Below are positions 48,875-57,798 of a stretch of DNA of 64,000 bases, piece after piece. Location: positions 372,001-436,000 of the forward strand of contig NZ_FOYI01000001.1 of NCBI RefSeq assembly GCF_900116005.1. Reading direction: 5' to 3'. The first letter of the stretch is position 1; every line of letters starts with the position of its first letter. The position numbers and the translations under genes are program-made. The notes under the pieces are model-generated. The model searched no databases, had not been told where the DNA came from, and was given only the letters and a program-made list of their open reading frames with translations. This stretch comes from Poseidonocella sedimentorum. Its GTDB lineage: Bacteria > Pseudomonadota > Alphaproteobacteria > Rhodobacterales > Rhodobacteraceae.

Positions 48875-49257
48875 CCTTGAATGTTCTGATCGTAGAAGAC
48901 GATTTCCTGATTGCGCTGGATCTGGAGGATCAGGTGCAGGAGCTGGGCCATCAAGTGACGGCCGTGGCGCGCGATGAGGACGAGTGCAAGACCGCCGCGC
49001 GCCATCAGGCCCCGGACATCGCCTTGATGGATATCCGGCTGGCCGGCGGCTCTTCGGGGATCGACGCGTCCCGCTGGTTGTTCGAGACGCTCAACGTGCG
49101 CTGCATCTTCATCAGCGGGAACCTCGATCCGGACACGCGCGAGACGCTTGAACCGGTCGAGCCCATCGCCTTTCTCGGCAAGCCGATCCTGCCGCACCAA
49201 TTGGCGCGGGAGCTCGACAAGGGCGCGGAAGAGCTGCGCAAGGCGGCGGGGGGCTGA
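48871..49257 (+). CDS. PhyR-like single-domain response regulator
   Basis: A 128-aa receiver domain only. Acidic pocket at VEDD near the start, phospho-acceptor Asp54 in ALMDIRLAGGSSGIDA, switch Ser82, and conserved Lys104 in FLGKPI. The ALDLEDQVQELGHQV and GSSGIDA segments resemble the receiver of PhyR, the anti-anti-sigma regulator of the general stress response, but its sigma-like domain is absent. It may act as a phosphate sink or as a modulator like other single-domain regulators in that pathway. Coupled to the HisKA_2 kinase. Confidence 0.9.
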   Translation: MTLNVLIVEDDFLIALDLEDQVQELGHQVTAVARDEDECKTAARHQAPDIALMDIRLAGGSSGIDASRWLFETLNVRCIFISGNLDPDTRETLEPVEPIAFLGKPILPHQLARELDKGAEELRKAAGG

Positions 49258-49337
49258 GGGCGCCCGCGGCGCCGGTCAGACTGCGTCCCCGGTGGTGACC
49301 TCCGCCTTCACCTGCCTCCAAGTCAGCCGGGTGAAGA

Positions 49338-49550
49338 CACCACGAGGAAGCCGACCGAATAGCCGAGGCTGGCGACGAGGTGGGTCCAGTCCGCCTCCTC
49401 GGGCAGGTGCAGGCTCAGGACCGCCTGTGCGATGACCGACAGGCTGATGAGCCCCCCGGCGGCGAGGCCGGACCACACCAACGAGATCGCCGGGCGCGAG
49501 AGCTCCTCGTCGCCGTCGCGGCGGATGACTTCATAGATGAGCCGAGCCGA
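49338..49550 (-). pseudogene. Remnant of a formate/nitrite transporter (FNT) gene
   Basis: The minus strand encodes ARLIYEVIRRDGDEEL, WSGLAAGGLISLSVIAQAVL and HLVASLGYSVGFLVV, which match the N-terminal part of FNT-family channels of the YfdC type (from memory). Similarity stops abruptly at GFLVV; four unrelated residues and a stop follow, so about 70% of the protein is missing. No start codon with a ribosome-binding site precedes it, and the frame runs into the 3' end of the neighbouring gene. Confidence 0.6.
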
Positions 49551-49576
49551 GAGGCATGGGGCTCGGCGGGCGGGCC

Positions 49577-49990
49577 TCAGGCCCCGGCGGGTTTCGCGGC
49601 CCAATAGCCGGGCACGCCGCCGCAGTAGCTGGGGACATTCAGGCTGTCCTCCACGGCGGCGTACATCAGCGCCTCGGAATACACGAAGCGCGTGGGCGCG
49701 CCGTCCTCGGGGCTGTGCATCCCGGTGTAGAGCGTCTTGAGCAGCGTCTGCTGGAGGTCCTCCGGGGCAGTACCGCCCGCAAATGCGGCTTTGGCGCCAT
49801 CATCGAGCGCGGTGGCCGCGCCTTCGAGGAGCACGCGCGGCAGGCCGTCGAAGCCCGAAAGCGCACGGCAGGCAGCGGCAAATTCGGTCAGCGGCGGCGC
49901 GGCGATCTGCGCGGCCGGCAAGCCGGGCAGGAGCGCGGCGGTGGAGGCGCCGGTGAGGAAGAGGCGGCGGGAGAGGCGGGCTTTACTCAT
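49577..49990 (-). CDS. Small subunit of a membrane-bound GMC dehydrogenase
   Basis: A 137-aa exported protein with a Tat-type signal (SRRLFLTG then a hydrophobic stretch). The mature part resembles the FAD-sorbitol/fructose dehydrogenase small subunit: a helical domain and the C-terminal ALMYAAVEDSLNVPSYCGGVPGYWA segment. Such subunits escort the GMC flavoprotein through the Tat pathway, since the large subunit has no signal of its own. Overlaps the cytochrome gene upstream by eight bases; last gene of the minus-strand module. Confidence 0.85.
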   Translation of the reverse strand: MSKARLSRRLFLTGASTAALLPGLPAAQIAAPPLTEFAAACRALSGFDGLPRVLLEGAATALDDGAKAAFAGGTAPEDLQQTLLKTLYTGMHSPEDGAPTRFVYSEALMYAAVEDSLNVPSYCGGVPGYWAAKPAGA

Positions 49991-50621
49991 CGGATCCCTC
50001 TATCATGTCGCCCCCGGCGGGCGCCCAGGACGCATAATAGGCGGAAAGCGCCGCGATCTCGCCCGGATCGAGCCGTTGGGCAAAGGCGCGCATCCTCCCC
50101 ATGGGATCGGACCTGCGCGTCCCCTCGGCATAGGCGCGCAGCTGCGCCTCGAGATAGCCGCGCGGCAGCCCGTGCAGACGCGGCGTCGCGCGCGCGCGGT
50201 CTGTGCCTTGTTCGAGCGCGTGGCAGCTCGCGCAGGAAGGTACCCCGCGCGACCAGTCGCCCTCATTCACCAGCGGCACCGGCTCGGCCCCGGGCTCCGG
50301 CGCAAGCTCCGGGCGCGGCGCATCGGCATAGAGCCGCGCCATGGCGCCCGCGCCCTCGCCAAGCTCCACGGCGGTCAGGTGCATCTGGCGGTGCTGGCGC
50401 CGTCCGTCGCGAAAGGCGTGCAACTGGCGTTCGAGATACCGAGCGGGCTGGCCATTGAGATCGGGATAGAGCCGCGCCCGCGCGCCCGCGCCGCCCGGCT
50501 CGGGGCCGACGCTGTGGCAGGCCGAGCAGTTGAGCAGCACGTCGCTCGATTGCGCCTGCGCCATCGCGGGGAGCGCGAGGGCGAGGGCGGCGGTTCTGGC
50601 GAGGGCGGGCAGGGGACTCAT
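49983..50621 (-). CDS. Di-heme cytochrome c subunit of GMC dehydrogenase
   Basis: A 212-aa periplasmic cytochrome with a signal peptide (ending MAQAQ) and two haem motifs, CSACH near residue 33 and CASCH near 125. Two similar halves each contain a GQPARYLERQL- or LPRGYLEAQL-type segment, as in cytochrome c4 and the cytochrome subunits of alcohol/gluconate dehydrogenases. It has no membrane anchor, and two haems rather than the usual three. Start 50621 overlaps the GMC gene stop by four bases. It takes electrons from the flavoprotein. Confidence 0.88.
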   Translation of the reverse strand: MSPLPALARTAALALALPAMAQAQSSDVLLNCSACHSVGPEPGGAGARARLYPDLNGQPARYLERQLHAFRDGRRQHRQMHLTAVELGEGAGAMARLYADAPRPELAPEPGAEPVPLVNEGDWSRGVPSCASCHALEQGTDRARATPRLHGLPRGYLEAQLRAYAEGTRRSDPMGRMRAFAQRLDPGEIAALSAYYASWAPAGGDMIEGSDE

Positions 50622-52237
50622 GGCCGGGCCTCCTGTGCGATGTGGTCCCCCAGCCGCAGGGCCAGCGCGGCGATGGTCAGCGTCACGTTGACACTCGAGA
50701 CCGAGGGGAAGGTCGAGGACGAGCTGATCCAGAGGTTGGGGTGATCGTGGGCGCGGCAATCGGCATCGACGACGCTGTCGCGCGGATCGGTGCCCATGAT
50801 CGTCGCCCCTGTGATGTGGTTGTTGGGCAGATACCCCTCGCTGTGGGTCACGCTCCCGGGCTCGGCGCCCATCGCCTCGGCGATGCGGTCAACCCGCGCG
50901 CGGGTGTCCTCCACCGAGCGGGCGACGTAATCATCCACGTTGTAGTGGATCTCGGGGCGGGGCAGGCCGAGTGCGTCGGTGAGCCCGTCTGTGGAGGGGA
51001 CGATCCGGTTTTCGGGATCGGGGAGCTGTTCGTGAAAGGCGGTGATGACGGCGCGGCGGGCGGTGCGGTGGCGGATCGCCTCGCGCAGCGCGGCGCCGGT
51101 CAGGCCCTCTTCGATCGCCTCCTCGGCGATGCCGGAGACGGGGTTCATGTTGAGGATCATCAGCTTGCGCGCGGCGATGCGGTCGCGGTCGGGCCGGTCG
51201 CGCAGACTGGTGACGGCGGAGATCACGTTGGGCCCGCGCCCGGGCCAGATCGGCTCGGGCACGTCGAAGGACGCGTTGGTGCCGGGGTGGTCCATCAGGT
51301 TGCGCCCCACCATGTCCGAGCGGTTGGCCACACCTGCGGGCGCGGTGTCCTGTGTGGACATCAGCAGGATCTTGGGCCCCTCGATCCCGCCCGCGGCAAG
51401 CACGAAGCGGTCTGCCTCCAGCCGGAATTCCGTGCGGTCCGGCGTGAGGTAGCGCGCGGCGGTGATGCGCCCCTCGGCATCGACCTCCAGCCGGTGGACC
51501 ACCGCATCGGTGATCAGCTCGGCGCCCGCGGCCTGGGCCTTTTCCACAGCGATATTGCCGGAGTATTGCGCCCCGATGGGGCAGATCGGCATGCAGTTGG
51601 CGTTGCCGCAGCACGGCGGGCGCGCGTCGTAGACCTGTTGGTTGTTGCGCGCCTGCGGGGCGCTGATGTGGTCATAGCCGAGCGCGGTGAGCGTCTTGTT
51701 GAACACCCGGTCCATGTAGGACATGGGCGCTGCGGGCATCGGATAGGGGCCGGAGCGGGGCGCATCGAAAGGCGCGTTTTCGGGGCCGGCGACGCCCATC
51801 TCGGCCTCTGCACGGGCGTACCATGGCTCGATCTCCCAGTAGTCCAGCGGCCAGTCGCGGCCCACGCCGTAGAGCGATTTGAGCTTCATGTCGCTGGGCA
51901 GGTAGCGCCAGGTGGCGGCGGCCCAGTGCCAGGTCGTGCCGCCCACCGCGCGGATGTATTGCTGCTGATAGGCGACGGGGCCTTTCTGGATGAGGTAGTC
52001 ATCGGTCCGCGCGACGTTCGGTTGCGGCGCGTGCGGCACCAGCGGGTAGGGCGACATCATCGTCTGATGATCGGAGGCGCGGAAACGGTCGACGAGATCC
52101 TCGCGCCGCAGCACCGGGCCATCGCAGAGCATCGTGACGCGCATCCCGGCCTCGGCGGCGCGGGTGGCCACCATGCCGCCGGCCACGCCGGCGCCGATGA
52201 CGACGAGCTGCGGGCGATGGGGCAGCGTCTGGACCAT
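50618..52237 (-). CDS. GMC-family dehydrogenase large subunit (first)
   Basis: A 539-aa flavoprotein. FAD motif VVIGAGVAGGMVATRAAEAG, the GGTTWHW segment after it, a cysteine cluster PCCGNANCMPICPIGA (near residue 220) that in FAD-glucose and gluconate dehydrogenases binds a [3Fe-4S] cluster, and the C-terminal GMC domain with NNHITGATIMGTDP, the catalytic-histidine region. No signal peptide, consistent with co-export by the small subunit. ATG 52237 is preceded by an AAGGAAAGG-type site. Substrate: a sugar, sugar acid or polyol. Confidence 0.9.
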   Translation of the reverse strand: MVQTLPHRPQLVVIGAGVAGGMVATRAAEAGMRVTMLCDGPVLRREDLVDRFRASDHQTMMSPYPLVPHAPQPNVARTDDYLIQKGPVAYQQQYIRAVGGTTWHWAAATWRYLPSDMKLKSLYGVGRDWPLDYWEIEPWYARAEAEMGVAGPENAPFDAPRSGPYPMPAAPMSYMDRVFNKTLTALGYDHISAPQARNNQQVYDARPPCCGNANCMPICPIGAQYSGNIAVEKAQAAGAELITDAVVHRLEVDAEGRITAARYLTPDRTEFRLEADRFVLAAGGIEGPKILLMSTQDTAPAGVANRSDMVGRNLMDHPGTNASFDVPEPIWPGRGPNVISAVTSLRDRPDRDRIAARKLMILNMNPVSGIAEEAIEEGLTGAALREAIRHRTARRAVITAFHEQLPDPENRIVPSTDGLTDALGLPRPEIHYNVDDYVARSVEDTRARVDRIAEAMGAEPGSVTHSEGYLPNNHITGATIMGTDPRDSVVDADCRAHDHPNLWISSSSTFPSVSSVNVTLTIAALALRLGDHIAQEARP

Positions 52238-52325
52238 GAATTGCCTTTCCTTGTTCCGATTGCCCAACGAGATCCGGGCATGATTGTTCCCGACCGGGGG
52301 CCAGCGCGGGCGGTGGCGGCGCGGC

Positions 52326-54017
52326 TCAGTCCGCCGCGCCAGCCCGGGCCGCGCCACCCGCCGCGGCCCCCACGTCCATGATCCGCTCGCGCGGCAGCCA
52401 GTCGGGATGTTCGTCGCGCACATGGGCCAGAAGGCGCTCGCGCAGCCGCCCCTGCACGGCCCAGCCGGTGGAGGGATCGGGCATCATCGCGTAGAATCCA
52501 ACCTTCAGCCCCTCGGGCCTGTGCTCGGTCGCGTAGGTGTAGGTATTCTCGGGGTCCTCGATGTCGGGATCCTCCTTCAGCAGCGCTTCGAACTTGCGCC
52601 GCAGCACATCGACCTCGCAGCGCGGGTCGAGCCAGAGCTCGATCACCCGCATCATCCGCGCCTCGGTCACGGACCAGTTCTCGAACGGTTTGCTGACGAA
52701 ATAGGTGACCGGCACCACGATGCGCCGCTTGTCCCAGGTCCGCAGGCGCAGGAAGGTGTAGAAGATCGCCTCGACATAGGCCCAGTCGCCCTCGAAGAGG
52801 ATCGCGTCGCCGATCCGCACCGGCTTGGCAAAGGCGATCTGGAGCGAGGCGATGATGTTGCCGAGAACCGCTTGTCCGGCGATGCCGAAGACCACCGTCA
52901 GCACCCCCGCCGAGGCCAGCAGCGTCAGCCCGAGGCTCTCGAAGAGGTTGAGCTGCGCCAGCACGACCATCGCCGCGACCGCGACCATGACCAGCACGAT
53001 CAGCCGCCGGAGCGCGTAGATCGAGGTGTAGAATTCGCGCTCGTCGCGGCCGCGCCTGTCGTCGATCTCGCCGACGTAGCGCAGGGTGATGCGGTGGAGG
53101 ATCGCATCGAGCATTCGCAGGAAGGTCATCCCCACGCCCCAGACCATGAGGATCGTGAGCGTTGGGCGGAGGAAGGCGTGCACCGGCCCGGAGAAGGACA
53201 CGACCCAGCTCAGGAGCATCTGGCCCGCGCTGGCCATCACCAGGATCGCCAGGGGAAGGGCGCTGCGCTCCAGCCCGGCTTTCAGCCAGCCGCGCTCCGA
53301 CCGACGGGACAGGGCCGACACCAGCGCATAGGTGCCCCAGCCGAGAAGCAGCGCGCCGAGGCCCGAGAGCGGCACGACGATCCATTCCCAGAGCCAGAGT
53401 CCCCATACCTCGCGCTTGAGGCGCTCGGGGATCATGCTTTCGTATTTGCGGGGCCCGTAGGTGGCATAGAGCGGGCCCACGTTCTCGACCGTCTGGGGCG
53501 TGAAGAGCCACAGCGCCGGGGCCTCGGGCGGCTTGTAGCGCGCAAGTCGGATGTCATAGGCGCTGCCGCCCGCGTCCAGTGTCTTGACGTGCAGATCGCG
53601 GCGCGGCTGGCCCGCGCGCCCGTTCGAGTCGCCACTGCGCTCGATCCGGGCGTCGGGGCGGGCGGGCAGTCCGGTCCAGTCGATCCAGACCTGTCGCTCC
53701 ATGATCGAGGCCAGTTGCCGGGCGATTTCGGGCCCGCGCGTGGCCCGATCGGCGGGGGAGAGACGCGAGAGGTTGAGATAGCGCGCGGCGCGCTCGTAGT
53801 CCCTGGCGTCGCTGGCGTTGGTGAAGCCGCGCATGGTCTGGCGCGGTGTGGAGCGGTCGAGCGCGTCGCCGATGCGGGTGCCGATCCCCTCGGGTTCGGT
53901 CTCGTACCAGTAGTCCGAGCCGTCCTGCGCGGCGCTGGGCAGCGCGAGGCACAGCACGGCCAGCAGCGCCGCGAGGCAGGCGACGACCACCCGCGCGGCG
54001 GCGCGCGTCTCGCACAT
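52326..54017 (-). CDS. MscS-family mechanosensitive channel (long, exported N-domain)
   Basis: A 563-aa protein with a signal peptide (ending LPSAAQ), a periplasmic domain of about 150 residues, four or five membrane helices and the MscS pore helix LLASAGVLTVVFGIAGQAVLGNIIASLQIAF. The cytoplasmic beta and C-terminal domains follow (GDAILFEGDWAYVEAI, YFVSKPFENWS). ATG 54017 is chosen for the GGAG ten bases upstream; ATG 54041 is an alternative. It relieves pressure on hypo-osmotic shock. It lies between the GMC gene and an SDR gene, in the same orientation. Confidence 0.9.
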   Translation of the reverse strand: MCETRAAARVVVACLAALLAVLCLALPSAAQDGSDYWYETEPEGIGTRIGDALDRSTPRQTMRGFTNASDARDYERAARYLNLSRLSPADRATRGPEIARQLASIMERQVWIDWTGLPARPDARIERSGDSNGRAGQPRRDLHVKTLDAGGSAYDIRLARYKPPEAPALWLFTPQTVENVGPLYATYGPRKYESMIPERLKREVWGLWLWEWIVVPLSGLGALLLGWGTYALVSALSRRSERGWLKAGLERSALPLAILVMASAGQMLLSWVVSFSGPVHAFLRPTLTILMVWGVGMTFLRMLDAILHRITLRYVGEIDDRRGRDEREFYTSIYALRRLIVLVMVAVAAMVVLAQLNLFESLGLTLLASAGVLTVVFGIAGQAVLGNIIASLQIAFAKPVRIGDAILFEGDWAYVEAIFYTFLRLRTWDKRRIVVPVTYFVSKPFENWSVTEARMMRVIELWLDPRCEVDVLRRKFEALLKEDPDIEDPENTYTYATEHRPEGLKVGFYAMMPDPSTGWAVQGRLRERLLAHVRDEHPDWLPRERIMDVGAAAGGAARAGAAD

Positions 54018-54042
54018 GGCGTGGAGGCTCCGGCGTGTCATG

Positions 54043-54840
54043 TCACAGGGCAATGGCGGCCACCGAGCCGCCATCCACGCGGTAATTCGCCCCGACCACG
54101 AAGCTTGCCTGCTCCGAGCAGAGAAAGGCGATCGCGGCGGCGGCCTCCTGCGCTGTGCCGCGTCGGTCGAGGGCGAGCCAGGGGCGTTCTGTCTTCAGGA
54201 ACTCCGCGATTGCGCCGCCGCGGTCGGTGCCCTCGGCCTTGGCCTTCTTGTCCATCATGCCGTCGGTCATCGGGGTTTCGATGAAAGCGGGCGAGACGCA
54301 GTTGACCAGCACGCCGCGCCGCGCCGCAAGCCCGCTGAGCCCCTTGGCGAAGGTCAAGAGCCCCGCCTTGGCGACGTTATAGACCGCCTCATCCGCGTAG
54401 GGTTGCACCGCGTTTTCCGAACACAGGATCACGACCCGGCCCCAGCCGCGTTTCTCCATCTGCGGCTCGAAGGCGCGCACGGTGCGCACGACCGACATGA
54501 AATCGGTCTCCCAGGCCTCGTGCCAGTCCGCGTCGCTCAGCTCCAGCGGATGGCCCTTGGCGCCGGTGACGCCCGCCGCGCAGACGAGAATGTCGGGCAG
54601 GGTGAACCGCTCCTCCGTGGTGGCCGCGAGCCCCTTGATCTGCGCCGGATCGCGCAGATCGGCCTGCAGCGCGCGGGCGCCGCGGCCAAGGTCCCTGGCC
54701 GCACGGGCCACCGCATCGCCTTGCACATCCACGAGGATGACCTGCGCGCCTTCGTCCAGCAGCGCCTGCGCGGTTGCCTTGCCGATGCCGGAGGCGCCGC
54801 CGGTGATCAGCGCCGTCTTTCCCTCAAGTCCATAGTCCAT
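54043..54840 (-). CDS. Short-chain dehydrogenase/reductase
   Basis: A 265-aa SDR. Cofactor motif TGGASGIGKATAQ, CAAGVTGA strand, catalytic Ser in VILCSENAVQ (Ser near residue 141) and YNVAK. The C-terminal YRVDGGSVAAIAL is usual for classical SDRs. An acidic residue after the second strand (LVDVQGDA) favours NAD. Position between two MscS channels and near dehydrogenase genes suggests oxidation of a cytoplasmic polyol or sugar. Confidence 0.92.
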   Translation of the reverse strand: MDYGLEGKTALITGGASGIGKATAQALLDEGAQVILVDVQGDAVARAARDLGRGARALQADLRDPAQIKGLAATTEERFTLPDILVCAAGVTGAKGHPLELSDADWHEAWETDFMSVVRTVRAFEPQMEKRGWGRVVILCSENAVQPYADEAVYNVAKAGLLTFAKGLSGLAARRGVLVNCVSPAFIETPMTDGMMDKKAKAEGTDRGGAIAEFLKTERPWLALDRRGTAQEAAAAIAFLCSEQASFVVGANYRVDGGSVAAIAL

Positions 54841-54895
54841 AGCTCACGTCCTTTCCTGTGGTCAGCTCAGCCTCGGAGCCGGTTCCGCGCCGCAC

Positions 54896-55993
54896 TCACG
54901 CGGCCCCCTCCAAAGCGCTGGGCAGAAGCTCGCCGCGCACGCGGGGCAGGGCCTCGGGGTGGGTGGCCTGAAGCCAGGAGATCAGCTTCTCGCGCACCTC
55001 GCAGCGCAGATCCCAGGCCTGCGGCGAGGTCCGCGCGCTCATCAGCCCGCGCAGGGCGATGCTGTCCTTGCCCGCCTCGGTGACCTGAAGGTTGATCACG
55101 TTGCCATCCCAATGGGGCGAGGCGCGCACGATCTCCTCAAGCTTTCCGCGCACCTCCTCCACCGGCACGGTGTAGTCCAGATGCCAATGCACCGCGCCGA
55201 TGATCGAGGCGCTCTCACGCGTCCAGTTCTGGAACGGGCGTTCGATGAAATAGCTCAGCGGCACGACCATGCGCCGCCAGTCCCAGATCCGGACAACGAC
55301 ATAGGTGGCGAAGATTTCCTCGATCCATCCCCACTCGCCATCGACGATCACCACGTCGTCGAGCCGGATCGGCTGGGTGATCGCGATCTGGATGCCGGCG
55401 ATGAGGTTGGTGAGCACGGGGCGCGCGGCAAGCCCGAGGATCAGGCCGGCGGCCCCGGCGGAGGCGAAAAGGCTCAGCCCGTAGTCCTGCACCGTCTCGA
55501 AGGTCAGCAGCACGGCGCAGACCGTGAGGATGCTCAGCACGATCGTCGCGGTCCGGCGCAGGACGCGGAACTGCGTGACCAGTTTGCGCGCGGCGAGGTT
55601 GTCGTCGATGTCCATGCGCTGGCGCCGGATCACCCGGTCGCTCAGGTGGTGCGTGAGCAGGATCGCGGTCCAGCCGGTCAGCACGATCAGCAGGATGAGA
55701 AACATGTGTCCGAGCGCGCCCTGCAGCCGCCAGGGCAGATCGAGCCGCGGGACCGTGAAGGCCATCGCCGCGAGCACAAAGGCCAGCCGCATCGGCCGGC
55801 GCGCGTGGCGCAGCGACGCGCCCGCCATCCCCGCATCGGTATCGACCCACCGCCGCAGGAGGCGGAAGCTCAGCGCATGCAGCACCAGCGACACGGCCAG
55901 AGCGCCGGCCAGAACCGCCGCCGCCCCGATCCAGTCGGGCCAGCCCGACACCGCCGTCCGTGTGGCGTCGAGGATGCCGATCGCCCGCTCCAT
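54896..55993 (-). CDS. MscS-family mechanosensitive channel (short)
   Basis: A 365-aa channel with four membrane helices, the pore helix SLFASAGAAGLILGLAARPVL-TNLIAGIQIAI (split here), then LDDVVIVDGEWGWIEEI and YFIERPFQNWT. Its cytoplasmic domain is clearly related to that of the longer MscS protein two genes away (GDWAYVEAI / YFVSKPFENWS), so the two are paralogues. ATG 55993 is preferred to the TTG at 56005. The stop of the SSS symporter lies five bases before it. Confidence 0.9.
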   Translation of the reverse strand: MERAIGILDATRTAVSGWPDWIGAAAVLAGALAVSLVLHALSFRLLRRWVDTDAGMAGASLRHARRPMRLAFVLAAMAFTVPRLDLPWRLQGALGHMFLILLIVLTGWTAILLTHHLSDRVIRRQRMDIDDNLAARKLVTQFRVLRRTATIVLSILTVCAVLLTFETVQDYGLSLFASAGAAGLILGLAARPVLTNLIAGIQIAITQPIRLDDVVIVDGEWGWIEEIFATYVVVRIWDWRRMVVPLSYFIERPFQNWTRESASIIGAVHWHLDYTVPVEEVRGKLEEIVRASPHWDGNVINLQVTEAGKDSIALRGLMSARTSPQAWDLRCEVREKLISWLQATHPEALPRVRGELLPSALEGAA

Positions 55994-55997
55994 CGGA

Positions 55998-57599
55998 TCA
56001 GGCAAACCAGATCACGAAACCGGCGGTGGCCACGATCAGAAGACCGGCCCAAACCGCCTGATCCTTCCACAGCGGCGTTTCCCAGCGGGTGAAGATCTCG
56101 GCCGCCTCGCGGCTCGACCAGACGATGTCGTCGATGTCGTCGCGGCTGTTTCGCCGGGTCAGTGCGGAGATGGTCAGGTGCGTGACGATCCCGAGGCACA
56201 TCATCAGCGAGGACATGACGGTATAGTGGATCGCGGGCAGGCCCCAGCTGTCCCACAGGCCGGTCACTTCCTTGACGATGAAGAGCGGGATGCCGACCGC
56301 AAGGCCGATGATGATTGTCCAGAAGGCGCCGTTGCCGTTCAGCCACGGCACGAAGAGCCCGAGGATGAAGACCACCACGATGGTCGGGATCACGTAGGAG
56401 AGCGAGGACTGGAAGTATTCGAACAGGCTCTCGAAACTCGCGATGGAGGGGGCGTAGACCGCGCCGAAGACCATCACGACGCCGGTCACCACGCGGCCGA
56501 GCCAGACCTGACGCTCCTCGCCGATGTTCCAGATCGGCTCGACGAAATCCTTGACCACAAGGGTCGAGGCCGAGTTGAGCGCCGAGTCCAGCGAGGACAT
56601 GATCGCCGCGATCAGCGCCGCGAGGATCAGACCGCGCAGACCGATGGGCATGAGCTCGAAAGCCAGTGTCGGGAAGGCAAGGTCCGGCGTTTCCAGATCG
56701 GGGTAGAGCTTGAGCGCGATCAGCCCCGGCAGGATCATCAAAAAGAGGTTCGGCAACTTGAGGAAGCCTGCGAACAGCGCGCCGACCTGACCTTCCTTGA
56801 GGTCCTTGGCGCCAAGGGTGCGCTGGACCACGAACTGGTTGATCGACCAGTAGTAAAAGCCCAGCAGCACAACTCCCCAGAGCCCGGTCCAGGGCAGGAA
56901 ATCGTCATCCGCCGGCAGGATCAGCCTGGTCTTTTCCTCGGGCACGCCGACGAAAAGCTCCTGCCAGCCGCCGATCTCATCGAGCCCGAGCCAGAAGAGC
57001 GCCGCCGCCGCCACGATCAGCAGGATCGCCTGCACCGTGTCCGTCACCACCACGGCCGAAAGCCCGCCGAGGATCGTGTAGAGCCCGGCGACGAGCGCGA
57101 GCACCGCCACGGCCGTCCAGAGGTTGAGCACCTCGGTCACGTTGGAGATCACAAGGCCGCCGGCGTAGAGCGCGCCCGCGGTGTCGATGAACATGATGGC
57201 GAGGATGGTGAAGAGCGAAAACGCCCGGCGGGAGCGGACGTCGTAGCGTTCCTCAAGGAACATCGGCACGGTGGAGATCCGCGCGCGCAGGAAGGACGGC
57301 AGGATGAACACCGCGAAGAGGATCAGGACAAGCGCCGCGGTCCATTCGTAGTTGAAGATCACGACGCCGTTGTCATAGGCCCCGCCCATCAGGCCGACGA
57401 AGCTCGACCCGGACATGTTGGAGGCAAAAAGCGAGAAGCCGATGAGATACCACGGCAGGCTTCGCCCGGCGAGGAAGTAGTCTTCGGATCCGCCCTTGAG
57501 CTTGCGCGAAACATAGAGCCCGTGGCCGATCACCCCGATGAAATAGACCACCACGATAGCGTAGTCGATCCAGCTCAGGTCAAAGGTTGCGTTGTCCAA
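55998..57599 (-). CDS. Sodium/solute symporter (SSS family)
   Basis: A 533-aa transporter with about 14 hydrophobic segments. SSS landmarks are the first helix WIDYAIVVVYFIGVIG, LAGRSLPWYLIGFSLFASNMSGSSFVGL, and the LNSASTLVVKDF segment in the sodium-symporter core. It resembles the SGLT/myo-inositol branch. Translation is placed at TTG 57599 because the family N-terminus (DNATFDLSW) starts there with AAAGGGA upstream and no ATG fits; the longer frame to 57848 is not conserved-looking. First gene of the minus-strand block that runs to 49577. Confidence 0.88.
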   Translation of the reverse strand: MDNATFDLSWIDYAIVVVYFIGVIGHGLYVSRKLKGGSEDYFLAGRSLPWYLIGFSLFASNMSGSSFVGLMGGAYDNGVVIFNYEWTAALVLILFAVFILPSFLRARISTVPMFLEERYDVRSRRAFSLFTILAIMFIDTAGALYAGGLVISNVTEVLNLWTAVAVLALVAGLYTILGGLSAVVVTDTVQAILLIVAAAALFWLGLDEIGGWQELFVGVPEEKTRLILPADDDFLPWTGLWGVVLLGFYYWSINQFVVQRTLGAKDLKEGQVGALFAGFLKLPNLFLMILPGLIALKLYPDLETPDLAFPTLAFELMPIGLRGLILAALIAAIMSSLDSALNSASTLVVKDFVEPIWNIGEERQVWLGRVVTGVVMVFGAVYAPSIASFESLFEYFQSSLSYVIPTIVVVFILGLFVPWLNGNGAFWTIIIGLAVGIPLFIVKEVTGLWDSWGLPAIHYTVMSSLMMCLGIVTHLTISALTRRNSRDDIDDIVWSSREAAEIFTRWETPLWKDQAVWAGLLIVATAGFVIWFA

Positions 57600-57798
57600 G
57601 GTATGTCCCTTTCCCAGTCGGTGGTCTTGCGGCTCCGGGCGCGCCGAGCGGCCCGATCGGGGCCGTGCGAAAGGCGCGAGCCGACGTATGGTCAACACCG
57701 CGCCGGGCGTTCGGTTTCCGACTTTTGTTGAAAAAAACGAGGAAACCGCGCCGGGCGGAGGTGTTCGCGCGCGCGGATCGCGACCGCGCGGCGCCGGG

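Noticed and set aside
49276-49476. 66-residue minus-strand frame over the FNT remnant
   Set aside because: Other reading frame of the remnant; no match to FNT or another family.
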